Shown here: positions 43,201-54,634 of the stretch, piece by piece
Layout of the letters: each line of letters starts with the position of its first letter
How positions within the stretch are numbered: the first letter of the stretch is position 1
NCBI GenBank assembly: GCA_030674185.1
Contig: JAPXFY010000022.1
Span: 48,889,197-48,953,196, forward strand
Reading direction: 5' to 3'
Origin: Monoplex corrugatus
Taxonomy: Eukaryota; Mollusca; Gastropoda; Littorinimorpha; Ranellidae
DNA: 64,000 bases
The notes under the pieces: generated by a model
The model's database searches: none
Seen by the model: the letters and a program-made list of their open reading frames with translations, nothing else
Told to the model about the DNA's origin: nothing
Position numbers and translations under genes: made by a program

Positions 43201-46200
43201 TGCATAAACAAAGGTTTATAACATGTCTCACATGCAGAAAGAAAGGTTTTACACATATCTCACCTGTAAAGAGCTTTAAAACATGCTGTCTCACCTGTAG
43301 AAAGAAAGGTTTAAAACAAGATGTCTCACCTGCAAAAACAAAGGTTTAAAACTGATGTCTCAACTGTATAAATAAAGGTTTAAAAACATGTCTCACCTGC
43401 AGAAATAAATATCTAAATCAAGACGTCACACCTACAGAAACGAAAGTTTAAAACATGTCTCACCTGTAGAAATAAAGGTTTAAAACAAGACGTCACACCT
43501 GCAGAAACAAAGGTTTAAAACATGTCTCACTTGTAGAAACAAAGGTTTAAAGAATGATGTCTGACCTGTAGAAATAAAGGTTTGAAACAAGACGTCACGC
43601 CTGCACAAAGGTTTAAAACATGATGTCTCACCTGTAGGAATAAAAGTTTAAAACATGATGTCTCACCTGTAAAAATAAATGTTTAAAACATGTCCCATCT
43701 GTAGAAATAAAGGTTTAAGATGACTCACACCTGCAGAAACAAAGGTTTAAAACACGATGTCTCACCTGTAGAAAAAAGTATTAAAACATGATGTCTCACC
43801 TGTAAAAATAAATGTTTAAAACATCTCACACCTGCAGAAACAAAGGTTTAAAAAACATGATGTCTCACCTGTAGAAATAAAGGTTTAAAACAAGATGTCG
43901 CACCTGCAGAAAGAAGGTTTAAAACAAGATGTCTCACTTGTAGAAACAAACGTTTAAAACATGATGTCTCATCTGTAGAAATAAAAGTTTAAAATATGTT
44001 GTCTCACCTGTAGAAATAAAGGTTTTAAACATGATGTCTCACCTGTAGAAATAAAGGTTTAAAACATGACATCTAACCTGTAGAAATAAAAAATTAAAAC
44101 AAGACGTCACATCTGCAGACACACAGGTTTAAAACATAATGTCTCACCTTTAGAAACAAGTGTTTAAAACAAAACGTCACACCTGTAGAAATAAAGGTTT
44201 AAAACAAGACGTCACACCTGCAAAAACAAAATTTTAAAATATGTCTCACATGTAGAAATAAAGGATTAAAACATGATGTCTCACCTGTAGAAATAAGGTT
44301 TAAAACGTGATGTCTCACCTGTAAAAATAAATCCATGGTGGCTCACCTGCGCAACTAATTAAAACATGATACCTCCCATGTAGAAAAAGGTTTTAAAACA
44401 AGATGTCACACCTGCAGAAACAAAGGTTTAAGACATGATGTCTCACCTGTAGAAACAAAGGTTTAAGACATGATGTCTCACCTGTAGAAACAAAGGTTTA
44501 AAACATGTCTTTCCTGTAGAAATAAAGGTTTAAAACAAGATGTCTCACCTGCAGAAACAAAGGTTTAAAACATGTCTCACCTGTAGAAATAAAGGTTTAA
44601 AACATGATGTGTCACCTGTAGAAATAAAGGTTTAAAAAATAACATCTCATCTGTAAAAAGAAATGTTTAAAACATGCTGTCTCACCTGTAGAAAGAAATG
44701 TTTAAAACGAGACGTCACTCCTGCAGAAACAAAGACTTAAAACGTAATGTCTCACCTGGAGACATAAAGGTTTAAAACAAGACGTCACACCTGCATAAAC
44801 AAAGGTTTATAACATGTCTCACATGCAGAAAGAAAGGTTTTACACATATCTCACCTGTAAAGAGCTTTAAAACATGCTGTCTCACCTGTAGAAAGAAAGG
44901 TTTAAAACAAGATGTCTCACCTGCAAAAACAAAGGTTTAAAAACTGATGTCTCAAATGTATAAATAAATTTTTAAAAACATGTCTCACCTGCAGAAATAA
45001 ATATCTAAATCAAGACATCACACCTACAGAAACGAAAGTTTAAAACATGTCTCACCTGTAGAAACAAAGGTTTAAAGAATGATGTCTGACCTGTAGAAAT
45101 AAAGGTTTGAAACAAGACATCATGCCTGCACAAAGGTTTAAAACATGATGTCTCACCTGTAGGAATAAAAGTTTAAAACATGATGTCTCACCTGTAGAAA
45201 GAAAGGTTTAAAACAAGACATCACACCTGCAGAAACAAAGGCTTAAAACGTGATGTCTCACCTGTAGAAACAAAGGTTTAAAACAAGACGTCACACCTGC
45301 AAAAGCAAAGGTTTAAAACATTATGCCTCATCTGTAGAAATAAAGGTATAAAACAAGATGTCACACCTGCAGAAACAAAGGTTTAAAACATGATGCCTCA
45401 TCTGTAAAAATAAAGGTATAAAACAAGACGTCACACCTGCAGAAACAAAGGTTTAAAACACGATGTCTCACCTGTAGAAACAAAATATTAAAACATGTCT
45501 CACCTGTAAAAATAAATGTTTAAAACATGTCCCACCTGTAGAAATAAAGGTTTAAGACGACTCACACCTGCAGAAACAAAGGTTTAAAACACGATGTCTT
45601 ACCTGTAGAAACAAAGTATTAAAACATGATGTCTCACCTGTAAAAATAAATGTTTAAAACATGTCACACCTGCAGAAACAAAGGTTTAAAAAACATGTCT
45701 CACCTGTAGAAATAAAGGTTTAAAACAAGATGTCGCACCTGCAGAAAGAAGGTTTAAAACATGTCTCACCTGTAGAAACAAACGTTTAAAACATGATGTC
45801 TCATCTGTAGAAATAAAAGTTTAAAATATGTTGTCTCACCTGTAGAAATAAAGGTTTAAAACATGATGTCTCACCTGTAGAAATAAAGGTTTAAAACATG
45901 ACATCTCACCTGTAGAAATAAAAAATTAAAACAAGACGTCACATCTGCAGACACACAGGTTTAAAACATGATGTCTCACCTTTAGAAACAAGTGTTTAAA
46001 ACAAGACGTCACACCTGTAGAAATAAAGGTTTAAAAACAAGATGTCACACCTGCAGAAACAAAATTTTAAAATATGATGTCTCACATGTAAAAATAAAGG
46101 ATTAAAACATGATGTCTCACCCGTAGAAATAAGGTTTAAAACATGATGTCTCACCTGTAAAAATAAATCCATGGTGCCTCACCTGCGGAACTAATTAAAA

Positions 46201-46805
46201 CATGATACCTCCCCTGTAGAAATAAAGGTTTAAAACAAGATGTCACACCTGCAGAAACAAAGGTTTAAGACATGTCTCACCTGTAGAAACAAAGGTTTAA
46301 AACATGTCTCTCCTGTAGAAATGAAGGTTTAAAACAAGATGTCACACCTGGAGAAACAAAGGTTTAAAATATGATGTCTCCTGTAGAAATGAAGGTTTAA
46401 AACAAGATGTCTCACCTGCAGAAACCAAAGTTTAAAACATGTCTCACCTGTAGAAATAAAGGTTTAAAAACATGTCTCACCTGTAGAAATAAAGGTTTAA
46501 AACATGACATGCCATCTGTAAAAAAAGGGTTTAAAACATGTCTCACCTGAAGAAATAAAGGCTGAAAACATGATGTCTCACCTGTAGAAATAATGTTTAA
46601 AACAAGATGTCACACCTGCAGAAACAAAGGTTTAAAACATGATGTCTCACCTGTAGAAATGAAGGTTTAAAAACACGATGTCTCACCTGTAGAAATGAAG
46701 GTTTAAAACATGACATCTCGCCTCTAGAAATAAAAGATTAATCATGATTTCCACCCTGTAGAAATAAAGGTTTAAAACATGATGTGTCACCTGTAGAAAT
46801 AACAT
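40270..46805 (+). repeat. 35-bp satellite array, about 180 copies, two alternating forms
   Basis: Form A: ACATGATGTCTCACCTGTAG, AAATAAAGGTTTAAA. Form B: ACAAGACGTCACACCTGCAG, AAACAAAGGTTTAAA. They often alternate, giving a ~70-bp dimer. Larger duplications are visible: 41880-42120 with 42180-42400 (about 300 bp apart), 43000-43440 with 44590-45030 (about 1.58 kb apart) and 43700-44360 with 45530-46200 (about 1.83 kb apart). Minus-strand units read TTTCTACAGGTGAGA, like a splice acceptor joined to a donor. A MITE lies at 40370-40560. Confidence 0.95.
40370..40560. mobile_element. 191-bp MITE with 13-bp perfect TIRs and 6-bp target AATAAA
   Basis: Terminal inverted repeats CAGGGCTTAAAAC and GTTTTAAGCCCTG are perfect over 13 bp. 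AATAAA is duplicated at 40364-40369 and 40561-40566, within a satellite unit whose empty form (GTAGAAATAAAGGTTT) is present many times nearby. The interior shares GGGGTCCAGGGGCC with the MITE at 34227. Confidence 0.85.
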
Positions 46806-46847
46806 GACAGCCCATAATCAACAAAGATTACTTTCCCTGACCGGAGT

Positions 46848-46939
46848 CTATGACTTGACCTGATTCTTCAATTGAGATTTGGTGCCGGCATCTTGGCTCT
46901 GAAGACCACCATCATTCTTGTCCTCCAGGGAAGTCGTAT
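46848..46939 (-). CDS. Candidate 3' exon of an unidentified host gene
   Basis: A minus-strand acceptor with a long pyrimidine tract (ending CTTATGTTTGCAG) precedes an open stretch starting in phase 2: TTSLEDKNDGGLQSQDAG, then TKSQLKNQVKS and a stop at 46848. A donor-like CAG|GTCAAG at 46860 would alternatively give an internal 80-nt exon. The peptide is polar and acidic, without a recognised domain. It resembles the candidate exon at 48265-48329 over CCCTGGAG and the following GATGATGG, so the two may be a duplicated pair. It sits just beyond the 35-bp satellite. Confidence 0.35.
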
Positions 46940-47335
46940 CTGCAAACATAAGACCAAAAAAAAAAAGAAAAAAAAGAGAAACAGATGTAATACCTTATAA
47001 TGCAAAACCACAAATAATACTGCCCACCCCTACTCCCATACTTTTCAATTCCCATAACTCGTACAAAAATGAATTTGAGACCTAATGTTAAACACATATA
47101 ACATGTTAGTTTTTTATTCCTACACATTACAACCGAAACAACTTATCTTCAAAGTATGGTATAGCAACAGAACTGATTTTAATACAAAAGCCCTACATAA
47201 ACTAATTTGAAAAATACTAACCAGTACTCACTAACCAGTTAAATGCTATCACTAATATTTGTACAAGCTATTAATAATACAACCATCATAACAATGCTAT
47301 CACAATTTTAACTGCAACAGCTTTAAACTAATACA
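46940..47335. other. No gene seen
   Basis: AT-rich DNA between the candidate exon and the SINE; possibly intron. Confidence 0.4.
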
Positions 47336-47337
47336 AT

Positions 47338-47610
47338 GGGCATAGCATAGTGGGTAAATGTCCGACTTCCAATAGGAAAGTCCTGGGTTCGATCCGCCCA
47401 GAACCTCTGCCTGGTGGGAAAACAATGGAATTTTTTCCCAATCTTCCAGGTCAGCATGCAGACAGTCCTGCCACTGTCCAGACCCATCCATTCCTGTGTA
47501 TACGCACACAAAATGTCAAATATGCAATAATATGCACTAAAAATCCTGAAAGCCATGTCGATGTCTGGCTTATGGAAACATGAAAACACCCACCATGCAT
47601 GCCCATCAAA
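47338..47610 (+). mobile_element. tRNA-derived SINE (third family)
   Basis: The tRNA-like head GGGCATAGCATAGTGGG (box A TAGCATAGTGG at 47343-47353) and box B GGTTCGATCC at 47386-47395 are intact. The body contains TCTTCCAGGTCAGCATGCAG and TTATGGAAACATGAAAACAC, ending A-rich at 47607-47619. Worn copies of this body are at 22620-23060, 27610-27960 and 34650-34800. Confidence 0.85.
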
Positions 47611-47619
47611 AAAAGAAAA

Positions 47620-48226
47620 TGTGACCTCCCACCATGAAATCAGTCTTAACTAGCATTTTGGGCATTTTGAGATATACATATCACTGGAAAGTGTACATTC
47701 TGCTGATTATTTTGGTACTTGAATAAAGCTTGTACTCAAACAAATGTAGAAGTTATGTATGTTTAAAGTCATTAAGTTGTATGACGGCCATTTTGAGAAA
47801 ACGGCCTCTAAAGTTTTTGTGTGCTCTCCTACACATTTTTCATAAAAATTTCTCTATTTAGTGGCTATGACCCAGTCTGTGTCTAATTTTCGCTGTCATT
47901 ATCTGAAAGGTGCACCAAAGAGATTTCCATCAGTATATTACATGTACATGTGCGGGTACTCTACAGGTTATGGTTCATAATAAGAGATAAAAATAGGTAC
48001 TTTTGGTAGGAAATTGCATTCTTTCTGCTGCGATCAGTGCATTAAAATACGGATTTAAATTGATTAATAATTTTTTTCAAGAAAAATTGGGGGATAGATT
48101 ATTGTCTACAGAAATCAATTTTGAGAAAAAGTCTAAACACCCCAGATAGACCCTCAGTCACCTTTTCAGCTCCTAGTGCTGTTCGACTGACTGCGAGTTA
48201 AGACTGATTTCGTGGGGAAGGTCACA
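47620..48226. mobile_element. 607-bp non-coding DNA transposon with ~31-bp TIRs
   Basis: The left end TGTGACCTCCCACC, GAAATCAGTCTTAACT (47620-47651) is the inverted partner of AGTTAAGACTGATTTCGTGG, GGAAGGTCACA (48196-48226), with one indel and a few changes over 31-32 bp. The interior has no ORF. A target duplication is not clear, so the superfamily is unknown. It abuts the tail of the SINE at 47338. Confidence 0.8.
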
Positions 48227-48264
48227 AATGTTTAAACAATAATAGACATATAAACCACTTATCT

Positions 48265-48329
48265 TTAGTTCAGAAGGTCGCCATGGTTGTTGGAAAAGGC
48301 TCCATCATCATCTCCAGGGGGCTTGTCAC
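48265..48329 (-). CDS. Candidate 3' exon of an unidentified host gene
   Basis: On the minus strand CTCTCTGTTTCAG precedes GTGACAAGC; in phase 2 the frame reads DKPPGDDDGAFSNNHGDLLN and then stops at 48265. The other two frames stop early or lack sense. The peptide is acidic, without a recognised domain. Phase and sequence resemble the candidate exon at 46848-46939, which suggests alternative last exons or an exon duplication. The upstream intron would contain the C-rich tract at 48395-48650. Chance occurrence is possible. Confidence 0.35.
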
Positions 48330-48394
48330 CTGAAACAGAGAGAAAACAAGCCGTTATATCTGAAACACACACACATTCACACGCGCACCCTGTC

Positions 48395-48650
48395 CCAGGC
48401 CCCCCACCCACCCACCTTCCCTTCCCAACCCTCCCCAACCCTCCCTCCCTTCCCAACCCAACCCCTTTCCCTCCCACCCCAACCCCTTCCCTCCCACCCC
48501 AACCCTTTCCCACCCCCTTCCCTCCCACCCCAACCCCTTCCCACCCCCTTCCCTCCCACCCCAACCCCCTTCCCTCCCACCCCAACCCTCTCTTCCCAAC
48601 CCTTCCCTCCCTCCCAACCCCCTCCCTTTTCCCATTCCTCATTCCCTAAC
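48395..48650 (+). repeat. C-rich imperfect repeat, G-quadruplex-prone on minus strand
   Basis: Repeats of CCCAACCCCTTCCCTCCCAC give many runs of three to five G on the minus strand. Open frames of Gly/Arg/Val on the minus strand are compositional. Confidence 0.9.
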
Positions 48651-48829
48651 TTTTCCCTCTCTCCCTATCCACTTCTGTTCCTCTCCCACATTTCCCCTCT
48701 CCAACATCCCCCATTCTATGCAGATCTACATCAATCATCAATCAGAAAATACTATTATTTTGGACAGTTCTGTGTTCTAATATCATAATGCTCATGGTCT
48801 GTGAGCAGATGGACTATATGCTCCATAAT

Positions 48830-49340
48830 GTCATCACAATCATGCTATGTCATCATCATCATGCTATGTCATCATAATCATGTTATGTCTTCATAATCAT
48901 GCTAAGATACCTACCTATGTCATCATAATCATGCTAAGTGATCATAATACGCTATGTCATTCATAATCATGCTATGTGATCATAATACGCTATGTCATCA
49001 TAATCATGCTAAGGTACTTACATCATTATGATTATGATAAAATACTCAGAGCAATAGGCTGAAATAGCTAGTTCACAATATTAGTTATTGTTGTCATAAT
49101 GTCGAGATATTCAGATCAACTGGAATATGTAATAAACTATACTCAGAGCAATAGGCTGAAATAGCTAGTTCACAATATTAGTTATTGTTGTCTTAATGTC
49201 AGATATTCAGATCAACTGGAATATATAATACAAAACATTATCATAGAAATAACAAGATACTCAGAGCAAGTCGAAAGTGTTCTCCAATATTATCACGACA
49301 ATACTAGATACTCAGAGCAACTGCAATATGCATTCCACAA
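48830..49340 (+). repeat. Two neighbouring minisatellites
   Basis: 48830-49045 repeats ATGTCATCATAATCATGCTA and a GATCATAATACGCT variant. 49048-49340 repeats a ~92-bp unit (ACTCAGAGCAATAGGCTGAA, then TAGTTATTGTTGTC and CAGATCAACTGGAATAT), with two close copies and one or two worn ones. Confidence 0.85.
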
Positions 49341-49549
49341 TATTACCAACACAGTCTGTAAATTATGTTCCTGAAAAGAACATCCAAAATCAGAATATTC
49401 AAATTTAACATTACAACACACCTAAAGAAATAACGGAAGTTGTAAAAGCAATAGAAATTTAAATTCACCTATTTCACTTTGATACAAAATATCAGTCAAA
49501 TGAATTTCATATCTTATTTCTTTTAGTTTTCATAACCGGAATAACAACC
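49341..49549. other. No gene seen
   Basis: AT-rich DNA between minisatellites. Confidence 0.4.
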
Positions 49550-50565
49550 TTAACTTGGAGAACAACCAATTGGAGACACCAGTCACTTGGAGAACAACTA
49601 ACTTAAAGAACACCAGTAATGTGACCAGTGACTTCGAGAATATTTAGTAATCTGGAGAACAACAGTAACTTGGAGAACAACCGTGAGCTGGACAACAACA
49701 GTAATCCAACAGTAACAGAACAGACAGTTGGAAAACTACCGAAACTTGAACAGTAATCTGGAGAACAAGAGTAAGGCGGAGAACAAGAGTAAACTGGACA
49801 ACAAGAGTAAACTGGAGAACAGTAGTAAAGAGAAGAATAATACTGTTATTGCTTTTTTTTTTAAAGACCAGCTGACTCAGCGAGTGTGTAGTGTCATATC
49901 ATGGCTATAACCTTTTCAAACAAACACAATACTTCCACAGGAAAAAAGAAAATTAAGTATGCATGTCAATGCATTCATGCACATAATCTAAGGAGATGCC
50001 CCTAGCACTAACCACTCCAGTTTATCACACAAATGATTTAAAAAAACATCCCTGAATGCAAATTTAAACATAACTATGGATACTAAAGCATGTAACAAAA
50101 ACAGGCCTAAATTACCTATAACTGCTTCCGCATATCTCATTTCCCTAGAGTCAAAAATGCACTTAATACATGTACCCAATTATCAGTCCTAAGAAAAAGT
50201 ATGAAGACTTTATCAAACACATACAGGTGAATCACTGAATAGACCAGTAAGGCAAAAAAATGATTGGAAGAAATGACAGAAAGCAAAGAAACAAGGCAGA
50301 AACAAAAAGAGTGACAGAAAAGAGGAAATTTCTAGCGTACAATTTCTGGAAGGTGGGGATATTATTTATACTGAAAGAGCACCCAGCATCCCCACCGGAG
50401 GGAGAGAACAACAGTAATATGGAGAACAATAGTAATGAGAACAGTAATGTGGAGAACAACAGTAACCTGAAGAGCAACAGACTTAAGACAATAGTAACCT
50501 GGGCAACAGTAACTTAGTGAACAACAGTAACTTCAAGAACAACAGTAACTGAAATCAAACAGGTA
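49550..50565 (+). repeat. ~18-21-bp minisatellite interrupted by R560
   Basis: Repeats of the ACTTGGAGAACAACAGTA kind at 49550-49845 and again at 50403-50565. The R560 copy between them explains the gap. Confidence 0.9.
49846..50402 (-). mobile_element. R560 retroposon, full-length, inside a minisatellite
   Basis: A full-length family member, about 557 bp, from the TTTAAAGACCAGCTGACTCA block to AGCATCCCCACCGGAGGG. Both flanks are the same minisatellite; the candidate TSD (GAGAAGAATAATA and GAGAACAACAGTAATA) cannot be told apart from repeat units. Confidence 0.85.
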
Positions 50566-52204
50566 AGCTAATGAATGACGGACTATGAATTGAAGAAAAA
50601 AAACATTTTTTTCATGAGTGAGAGAGTAATGATAAACCCTGAACTTTCCTATTTCCACCTTTGTCAAGTGAACAATTCTGCCTAAATGTCAGCACATACT
50701 GTACTTTTCTTTGTTTTTGTTTTTTTCAATGCTGTTTTAATTTTTTTGTTTCTTTGTTTTTTAAGGAGGAGAGGTGGTCCATCAAACTGTTCCCACATGA
50801 ACTGTGGGTCACTATTTAATTTTAGCTATGCTTGAAGCTACACCATTTCTCTGTTTTACGTTTTCATATCAGTTTTCCACTTTCTGTAATAAGGAGACTT
50901 CCTTGCTCTTCACTTTTTTCCATTTTGAACCTTGTCTAAGAACTCGTTGTTGTGTCTTTTTTTTCTATTTTCGGTTCTTACTATTTGTATCATGGAACAT
51001 TTTTTTCCCTTTTCTCTCGTTCTGGGTTTTGTCTTGCATATTTGAGGGAAATTACTTGTACTTTTTCAAAATGCGGACTCATCAGAAGAAGAATCAGTGT
51101 ATTTGTGCACATGTGCACCAAACTATACACACGCACACACACACATGCACACACATACACACACGCCCATGTCCACATAAACACGCCCTCCCCTTACCCC
51201 CCGTCCCATGCCCAGCAAAGTGAAAAACCATACACCAGAGGATTTGAAATATTAAAAAAAAAACAAGAACACACATATACGTCAAAGAAAAACAACCAAA
51301 ACTCATCACGGAGCGCACCAGTTCAGCCTTCACACAATACATGCATACCACACCACTTATGATGCACTGAAGATCACAATAATTATGTTGTCACTTCACA
51401 CATTTCACGCAATCCACCAAGAAGCAGTGAAGATCACAATGTTGCCGCTGATGTCCCCCAATGATTGTCAATGATCCAACAAAGACTGAAACTGCTTATG
51501 CCAAATGCTCTTTTCAAACCAGCACTGCGAACAATTCCTGATTAAACAGTGAAGATCATGATGACGGCTGCATGTGACTGCACATTTCTGACACTGTTAA
51601 CAGCACACAGTGTCACAGGGTGAAAATCACAATGACGCACAGTCACATCATCATACTGTAGGTGCCAGTCATGAACCACCGAAGATCCTTGTAGAAACAG
51701 GTTTGCAATCAACACAGTATGCTGGGGTTGTTGTTTTGTTTTGTTTTGTTGTTTTTTTTTTGGGGGGGGGGTTGTGCTCATTAGTTGTTTTTTTCCTTTT
51801 CTGAGATTTTTTTTTTTTTTTTTTGTTCATTTTTTTTTTTTTTTTTTTTGAAATCTGCACGGTCACACCCATTCCACACATACACACAAAACTGGTCCAG
51901 GAACTGTCATAGTCATGTATTTGTTGTTGCTGCTTTCCGTTCTTGTATGGGCTACATTCTTCTCTTTTTAACAGACGGAACGTTTCCCTTTTTTCCCTCC
52001 CCTTTTTCTTTTCTCCTATTTTTCCTTTTCTCTCTTTTTCCACCTGACCTAGCACAAACCTGTAAATACAAACACAATGAAAGCAAAGAAGGACTTTTGT
52101 CCATATCAACGAGCTATTATTTCCAAATAGCCCACCACAGCCATGATCTGACCCAACAGCAAAGTGCTGCACACTCAAAATGTCAGCATAGTCCCAATAC
52201 ATGG
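50566..52204. other. No gene seen; simple-sequence tracts
   Basis: 50690-51060 is T-rich. 51124-51185 is CA-rich. 51725-51850 has TTTTG repeats, a G run (51763-51771) and long T runs. 51955-52045 is pyrimidine-rich. Long open frames here (50804-51223, 51669-52229 and 51785-52456) follow composition and show no protein family. Confidence 0.5.
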
Positions 52205-52750
52205 CCCACCAGCCTGAGGTTGAGGTCACTCCTGCATGTGTGCTGCCACCTACAGAGTGCTGGACTCTTGGTGGACATTAGCACTAGACTGCTGCCATCG
52301 CAAACCCAGCCTGAAGGCAGCGGTACTCCCATCTTGAGTGTGCTGCCACCTACAGTGTGCTGGGCTCTTGATGGTTGCACGTCATGTCAGATCGAAGTCA
52401 ATACTTCATTGTTCCCATCACAAGACCAGTCTGAAGATGGGAACACTCCCCTCTGATTATGCTGCCATCACAAAACCAGCCTGAAGGCAGCGGCACTCCC
52501 ATCTTGAGTGTGCTGCCACCTACAGTGTGCTGGGCTCTTGATGGCTGCACGTCATGTCAGATCGAAGTCAATACTTCATTGTTCCCATCACAAAACCAGC
52601 CTGAAGATGGGAACATTCCCTTCTAACTGTGAGGCCATTTCCAGTACCTAGGGCTCTTGGTGGACAGCACCTCTTCCCATATGCAAACTAGCCTAAGACA
52701 GTCGCACTCCCTTCGAGTGTGCTGCCACCTATAGTGTGCTGGTATTGTGC
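52205..52750 (+). repeat. 170-bp tandem repeat, two close and two worn copies
   Basis: The copies starting at GTGCTGCCACCTACAGTGTG (52339 and 52509) are almost identical for about 140 bp; flanking copies at 52240 and 52720 are partial. Each includes CTTCATTGTTCCCATCAC. Confidence 0.9.
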
Positions 52751-53189
52751 ACATCATGTCACGTCATTGTCAAGACCAGCTGGGTGGACCAGGTCCTAAG
52801 TGGGAAGCGTTTACTGTGAAATTGCTATTCACGAATTTTGTGAACACTTTGACAACAGGGACTGAAAACATTTTGTCACACTGCTTTGCTTTCATCTTGT
52901 TAACATTCTGACAAGAGTTACTTAACTCTGGGGAAAGTTTCAATGATGGTGTACTGAAAACATACTGCCCTGCTCAGATACTAGTTGTGCATCACAAGTT
53001 TACTGAAATCTATGGAAAACATTACAATAAAGTGTAATAAATGATTGTAGTTCTGTAAATCAAAAACCACAATCTATGGGGGAAAGTTCTTAATCTGACA
53101 ATTTTCTGTCTACCTCAACACAAATTTCATGGCACTATGCAGTTCCATGTCCACAGTTTAAAAGACAAAAACACCACCCATGGCATGAG
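52751..53189. other. No gene seen
   Basis: Unassigned DNA without recognisable motifs. Confidence 0.4.
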
Positions 53190-53201
53190 TACAACCTGTG
53201 T

Positions 53202-53726
53202 CATTGTTATTTTTGTTTAAAGCCCAGCTGACAGTGTAAAGCCATATCAGGTCTATGACAGTTTCAAAACATACACAATACTTCAACAGCATTAAAAAAA
53301 AAAGGGAAAAAAAGTATACTTATAAATGCATTCACACACATAATCTAAGGAGATGCCCCTGGCACTGACCACTCCATCCAATTTATCGCACAGGGGAATT
53401 AAAAAACACCTGAATACAAATACAAATGTAACCAAGGACACTAGCACATACACACAAAATTGCTTCCGCATATCTCACCTCCCTAGAGCCAAAAATGCAC
53501 CTAATACATGTACCCAATTATCCATCCTAATAAAAAGTATGCAAGACTTTATTGGACACATACAGGTGAATGGACCAGCAAGGCAGAAAATGATAAGAGG
53601 AAATGACAGAAAGCAAAGGAGGAAGAAACAAAGAGAGTGATAGAAAAGAGGAAATTCCTAGCACAGAATTTCCAGAAGGTGGGGATACTATTTATACTGA
53701 AAGAGCCCCCGGCATCCCCACAGGGG
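53202..53726 (-). mobile_element. R560 retroposon, full-length copy with TSD
   Basis: A 525-bp copy flanked by TACAACCTGTGT (53190-53201) and TACAACGTGTGT (53727-53738), a 12-bp duplication with one change. The sense 3' tail is AAACAAAAATAACAATG; the sense 5' end is CCCCTGTGGGGATGCC. Confidence 0.85.
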
Positions 53727-54017
53727 TACAACGTGTGTTAACAACTTACGTAAACATAGCGTTCAGACAGGTCACATGCACACCTGATGCACACACACAC
53801 CTTTAAAATCAAGACACTCGCACAAATATAAAAAAAATACCCGCCCTCAAACACACAACCACATTACACGCACACATACACTCTGCACACATTCCCGCAT
53901 ACACACACACACGAAAGATAGCCAAACACATACCCAACACATACATATATGCATAATAAACACACACACAACACTCACTCATACACACACTAAACAGATG
54001 TAAACAAGTAATCAATC

Positions 54018-54020
<3 letters not shown>

Positions 54021-54072
<52 letters not shown>

Positions 54073-54078
54073 ACACAC
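54021..54078 (+). repeat. (CA)n microsatellite
   Basis: Nearly pure CA, one of the longer tracts. Other long tracts are at 56667-56706, 57993-58027, 58253-58305, 60132-60172, 60865-60982, 61174-61233, 61921-61984, 63625-63667 and 63836-63914. Confidence 0.95.
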
Positions 54079-54598
54079 TATTATCAATAACAAAACACTC
54101 ACGCAAATACCAAAAAATACCTGCCCTCAAAAAACAAAAACAAAAAACAAACAAAAAAACACCACACACACACTTATTTCTTCTTCTTGTTTTTGTTTAA
54201 AACCCAGCTGACTGCGTACAGCCATATCAGGTCTATAATCATTTTAAAGCACATACGAAACTTCAACGCAAAATAAATTAAAAATAAAACAAAGTAAGTA
54301 TACGTGTCAGTGCATTCGCGCACATTTGCTATCAACATTTTTTGTTATAAACCTCTCTCCAGTTACACACACACACTGTTTCAACTCTCTGAGGAAAAGA
54401 TGGGAAAAAATGATACAAAATGATTACGATGATGATCCCAATGAAAATAATATACTCATGATCATTATAATATCAATAATACAGACTCTCTTCCCTACAA
54501 TCAGCTTAACACAAAGTCCACCAGAATCACACTCATGAAAATCAACACATATAGTGATATACCCCTCACAGCTTCTGAAGGGCTGTCACACTCACAGT

Positions 54599-54634
<36 letters not shown>

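Noticed and set aside
40270..46805. CRISPR array
   Set aside because: Units are back to back without unique spacers, and the context is eukaryotic.
47338..47400. A functional tRNA gene
   Set aside because: The sequence continues into a repeated SINE body found elsewhere in the window.
48265..48642. Gly/Arg-rich ORF of 125 codons as a whole protein
   Set aside because: Most of it is the complement of the C-rich repeat; only the last ~22 codons after the acceptor at 48330 look different and were kept as a candidate exon.
51669..52456. ORFs of 186 and 223 codons on opposite strands
   Set aside because: They run through poly-T/poly-A and pyrimidine-rich tracts (Phe or Lys runs) and then a tandem repeat; composition explains them.
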